A DNA stretch of 8,274 nt, from contig PLKU01000485.1 of the NCBI GenBank assembly GCA_003140705.1, positions 21,140 to 29,413 of the forward strand, given 5' to 3'. Each line of letters opens with the position of its first letter. The first letter of the stretch is position 1. This DNA is from Acidobacteriaceae bacterium (GTDB lineage Bacteria > Acidobacteriota > Terriglobia > Terriglobales > Acidobacteriaceae). Both the position numbers and the translations under genes were made by a program. Below, in pieces: positions 6,436 through 8,274 of this stretch. The notes under the pieces are model-generated. The model was not told the DNA's origin. It ran no database searches and worked only from the letters and a program-made list of their open reading frames with translations.

Positions 6436-6978
6436 TCAACCACCGAGTGTGAAGACTACGTTCACCGTTGTTTCCACTTCCACCGGCTCGTTGTTCAGCA
6501 GGTAGGGCCTGTATCGCCAGGACCTCACGGCGTCCATGGCGGCCGATTGCAACATAACCGGACCACTGATGACGTGCAGTCCCTCAATCATTCCTGACTT
6601 TGAGATTGTGGCTTGCAGCACCACCGTTCCCTGGACACGAGCTGCCTTGGCAATGGGCGGATAAATCGGCATCGTCTTCTGCAGCAACAAGCCCGAGGAC
6701 ACGCCGGCGGAGATGTTTACCTTGGTCGGGGGCGCGGCCTTGACCTTGGGGCCGCCCTGTCCTTTGAATAGGCTGTCAGTCATCGCATTCGAGCTGCCGC
6801 CCAAACCTTCCATGCCGGTCACGCCAAAAGATGACGGCGGCGCTTCCCTCTCCGCAACAATCTTGATGTCATGGGGAATCTTGGTGGGCGCGGTCAGCTG
6901 GTTGTTCATCATTTCTGACTGAACATGAACTACGTGGACAACCTCCGGCGGTGGAGGCGGCGGTGGCGGCGGCGGTGC
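6436..6978 (-). CDS. tonB: TonB energy transducer, 5'-truncated at a poly-proline tract
   Basis: This is the C-terminal 180 residues of a TonB-family protein, which links the ExbBD motor to outer-membrane receptors. The frame reads, from its upstream end, Ala then ten prolines, then EVVHVVHVQSE, then a linker, then the TonB C-terminal domain. That domain shows YPPIAKAARVQGTVVLQATI, a WRYRPYLLNN motif and a closing VNVVFTL strand. The expected cytoplasmic start and N-terminal membrane anchor are missing. The codon just before the proline run, at 6981-6979, is TAG, so the frame cannot extend. The internal ATG pair at 6912 would give a soluble protein without an anchor and is probably not the true start. 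The upstream DNA instead encodes an unrelated glycine-rich protein on the other strand, so the gene was cut in its proline codons. The operon with exbB and two exbD genes confirms the identity. Confidence 0.85.
   Translation of the reverse strand, partial: APPPPPPPPPPEVVHVVHVQSEMMNNQLTAPTKIPHDIKIVAEREAPPSSFGVTGMEGLGGSSNAMTDSLFKGQGGPKVKAAPPTKVNISAGVSSGLLLQKTMPIYPPIAKAARVQGTVVLQATISKSGMIEGLHVISGPVMLQSAAMDAVRSWRYRPYLLNNEPVEVETTVNVVFTLGG
6947..6976. repeat. 30-bp GGN tract, probable junction of unrelated sequences
   Basis: Ten GGN triplets read as ten glycines on the plus strand and ten prolines on the minus strand. TonB resemblance ends here coming from the left, and the glycine-rich PEP-CTERM protein begins here going right. 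It is the natural site for slippage, microhomology recombination or a misassembly. Confidence 0.7.
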
Positions 6979-7486
6979 CTATCGATTCAACAACGGTAAC
7001 GTCGGCGTCCATGGCAGCGACGGTTCGGGGGGCAGTGGCGGCTCCACCTATTATAACGGCGGCGGCGGAGGTGGCGGATTCACGGGCGCCGGAGCCAATT
7101 CGAGCTATGCCTTCGGAGGCGCATCGTTCTCCGGCGGCCTCGCCGGTGGACTTGGTCACAACGGCAGTGGCGCGGGTGGCTTCGGCGGAGGTGGCGCCGG
7201 CCAAGGCGGCGCCGGCGGCGGAGGCGGCGGCTACAATGGAGGCGGCGGCGGCCGCGGCGGCCCCGGCGGATTCGGCTACCAAGGCGGTGCCGATGGGAGT
7301 TCCTTTGTCAACGCCATCGGTACAAGCCCGACGTATAACAATAATTTTCAATCGGGGAATGGATATGTCTCGATTACCGAAACCTCACCGTCGTCGACAC
7401 CGGAGCCGGCGTCTACCGCACTGCTCGGCATCGGCCTCGCCGGCCTCGCTCTGGCACGTCGTCGCCTAGGGCGCCGCAAATCCTAA
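6947..7486 (+). pseudogene. Glycine-rich PEP-CTERM protein, 5' end missing
   Basis: The frame is open from just after a stop at 6926-6928 to the stop at 7484-7486 and encodes about 179 residues. It contains no ATG start and no signal peptide. Most of it is Gly-rich with Ser, Asn and aromatic residues (GGFGGGGAGQGG-type runs). The last ~30 residues form a textbook PEP-CTERM signal: STPEPAS (PEP codons at 7400-7408), a hydrophobic stretch TALLGIGLAGLALA, then the basic end RRRLGRRKS. Such proteins are exported, then handled by exosortase (EpsH family) and associated with exopolysaccharide. The missing signal peptide must have been upstream of the GGN tract, so this is a truncated gene. Codon-third-position bias (G/C) fits a real protein. 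A long frame of ATG-started type in another register (from 6951) is a shadow. No exosortase gene is present in the window. Confidence 0.75.
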
Positions 7487-7556
7487 GAGCCCGCCGCTCC
7501 GCGTACCGCGGCAGTCGTGTAGACTACGCGTTCCAGCATCCAGGGGACGCGCCGGA

Positions 7557-7940
7557 ATGAAGAACGGTATCCATTTCATCTCCGGTCTGCCGCGCGCCGG
7601 ATCCACCTTGCTCGCCGCGCTGCTGCGGCAAAACCCGCGATTTTCCGCGGGCATGACCAGCCCCGTTGGCAGCCTGTTCAACGCCATGCTGACCGCCACC
7701 AGCGCGCGAAACGAGGGCGCGGTGTTCCTCGACTTGGTGCGCGCATTGGCATCACCGCCGTGCTTCACACCTAGGGATCGGCACTGGCCCAAGCGGCAGG
7801 GCCGGTGGATCGCCCAGGCCCTTTCAGCTTCATTTGAAATCGCGTTCGCTGGAAATCGCGAATCAGCCGTTGCCGCCGCCGACACACTCACACACCCAGT
7901 GCGGGCAAAACAATCAACGCCTCGCACACAGAAATATTGA
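7557..7940 (+). pseudogene. Sulfotransferase, N-terminal fragment fused to unrelated sequence
   Basis: The frame codes for 127 residues. The first ~58 match the start of a bacterial sulfotransferase of the Sulfotransfer_3 type, which moves sulfate from PAPS to an acceptor. They include the phosphosulfate-binding loop GLPRAGSTLL (residues 10-19), followed by RQNPRFSAGMTSPVGSLFNAML, typical of this group. After NEGAVFLD (about 7733) the family resemblance stops. The remaining ~68 residues are unlike any sulfotransferase I know and run to a stop at 7938-7940. Normal family members are about 250-300 residues, and the 3'-phosphate-binding motif is absent, so the product cannot be functional. The ATG at 7557 has AGGGGA about 9 bases upstream. 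It lies 70 bases after the PEP-CTERM gene, perhaps originally from the same genome. No other frame recovers the missing domain. Confidence 0.7.
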
Positions 7941-8040
7941 CAGTTCCGCCGTTTCCAGTTCGACCCGACTGAACCGGATACCGATGAGCTTGCAGACCGT
8001 TCCGGAATATTAATAAAAGGCCGCCTCGTTCACAAATGTG
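7734..8040. other. Unrecognised sequence right of the sulfotransferase break
   Basis: No protein family is recognised in any frame here. The two ATG-type frames that cross it (one on each strand) have no recognisable motif. A 9-bp direct repeat GAAATCGCG occurs at 7836-7844 and 7852-7860. It may be a fragment of a mobile or degraded gene, but nothing visible supports a particular assignment. Confidence 0.4.
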
Positions 8041-8160
8041 GCCATGTTTATTTATAGCCTTAACTTCGAAAAAGCGTAGATAATTATAAAGATGAATAAT
8101 TCGCCGGAATTCTTTTGCGATTCGAGATTCTTATTTTTGATACCCTTTTTATAATGCTTG
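8041..8160. other. AT-rich island
   Basis: By hand count this 120-base stretch has 37 G/C, about 31%, while the coding regions to the left are clearly GC-rich. It has no reading frame of note. It contains a perfect TATAAT at 8150-8155 but no matching -35 at the usual distance (TTGATA at 8137-8142 is only 7 bases away). It could be a promoter region or transferred DNA. Confidence 0.5.
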
Positions 8161-8176
8161 TCAATCGCACAATACA

Positions 8177-8274
8177 ATGATACGAGCCAAATATCGCCTA
8201 CGTACAAGCAAATTGCGCGTACGTACAAGCAGCAGGTCCGCAGGGGTGGGGCGTCAGATGGTCACATTATTCCG
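8177..8274 (+). CDS. Possible start of an unknown basic protein, cut by the window edge
   Basis: An ATG at 8177 opens a frame that stays open to the last base (32 codons), reading MIRAKYRLRTSKLRVRTSSRS and onward. It is very basic, and the repeat at 8199-8231 is in frame (period 7 codons). There is a TATAAT 22 bases upstream of the ATG but no Shine-Dalgarno site. It may be chance; the family is unknown. Confidence 0.15.
   Translation, partial: MIRAKYRLRTSKLRVRTSSRSAGVGRQMVTLF
8199..8231. repeat. 12-bp direct repeat, 21-bp period
   Basis: TACGTACAAGCA occurs at 8199-8210 and again at 8220-8231, two turns of the helix apart. The second copy overlaps the 8-bp palindrome GTACGTAC (8219-8226). 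Such spacing suits a pair of protein-binding sites, iterons, or an element end, but only two copies are visible. Confidence 0.55.

Noticed and set aside
6869..7351. 160-codon minus-strand Ala/Thr-rich frame
   Set aside because: Low-complexity antisense shadow over the glycine-rich gene; it overlaps TonB in a different register.
6951..7469. 172-codon plus-strand frame, Ala/Glu-rich
   Set aside because: It is a register shift of the GC-rich glycine-coding DNA; the correct register gives a glycine-rich protein with a complete PEP-CTERM end.
7466..7927. 153-codon minus-strand frame opposite the sulfotransferase
   Set aside because: It is antisense to the clear sulfotransferase N-terminus and carries no motif I recognise.
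8137..8155. TTGATA and TATAAT as a promoter pair
   Set aside because: The spacing is only 7 bases, far from the 16-18 needed for sigma-70; only the -10-like element remains.

Overview
The window is GC-rich for most of its length and reads as bacterial, diderm DNA. The gene content and protein style fit Acidobacteriota (Terriglobia-like). I infer this from remembered family resemblance of the LptD, TonB and ExbBD proteins, not from any search. The last ~1.3 kb does not look like a natural continuation of the rest.

Left part (1-3049, + strand) is an outer-membrane biogenesis run: the C-terminal part of LptD (the LPS-assembly barrel, with its adjacent Cys-Cys pair), a DsbA-like CPYC thiol oxidoreductase with a probable lipoprotein signal, and a SurA/PpiC-like lipoprotein. 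In E. coli, LptD needs DsbA to form its disulfides and SurA to reach the outer membrane. The three genes therefore make sense together as an LptD maturation set. Both downstream genes start with TTG behind good Shine-Dalgarno sites.

The centre (3050-3326) is where two gene sets converge. It holds a 21-bp tandem repeat and a strong hairpin terminator that serves the minus-strand genes.

The right-centre (3327-6978, - strand, transcribed leftwards) is a TonB energising operon in the order tonB (5'-truncated), exbB, exbD, a second exbD, and a TPR lipoprotein. ExbB and ExbD form the proton-driven motor, and TonB carries the energy to outer-membrane receptors. The TPR lipoprotein has its own possible promoter. 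Several stem-loops lie between the genes.

The far right (6947-8274) looks foreign or misassembled. The TonB frame hits a stop exactly where its ten-proline run begins. The same 30-bp GGN tract, read on the + strand, opens into a glycine-rich protein with a C-terminal PEP-CTERM sorting signal and no start codon. Both genes have lost their 5' ends at one low-complexity tract, which is the signature of an illegitimate join, either real or an assembly chimera. Next comes the N-terminal part of a sulfotransferase that loses family resemblance near 7734. After that there is unrecognised sequence, an AT-rich island (about 31% GC at 8041-8160), and a 12-bp direct repeat near the edge. I see no convincing new multi-gene system. 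The points most worth checking are the TonB/PEP-CTERM junction and the LptD-DsbA-SurA lipoprotein arrangement.
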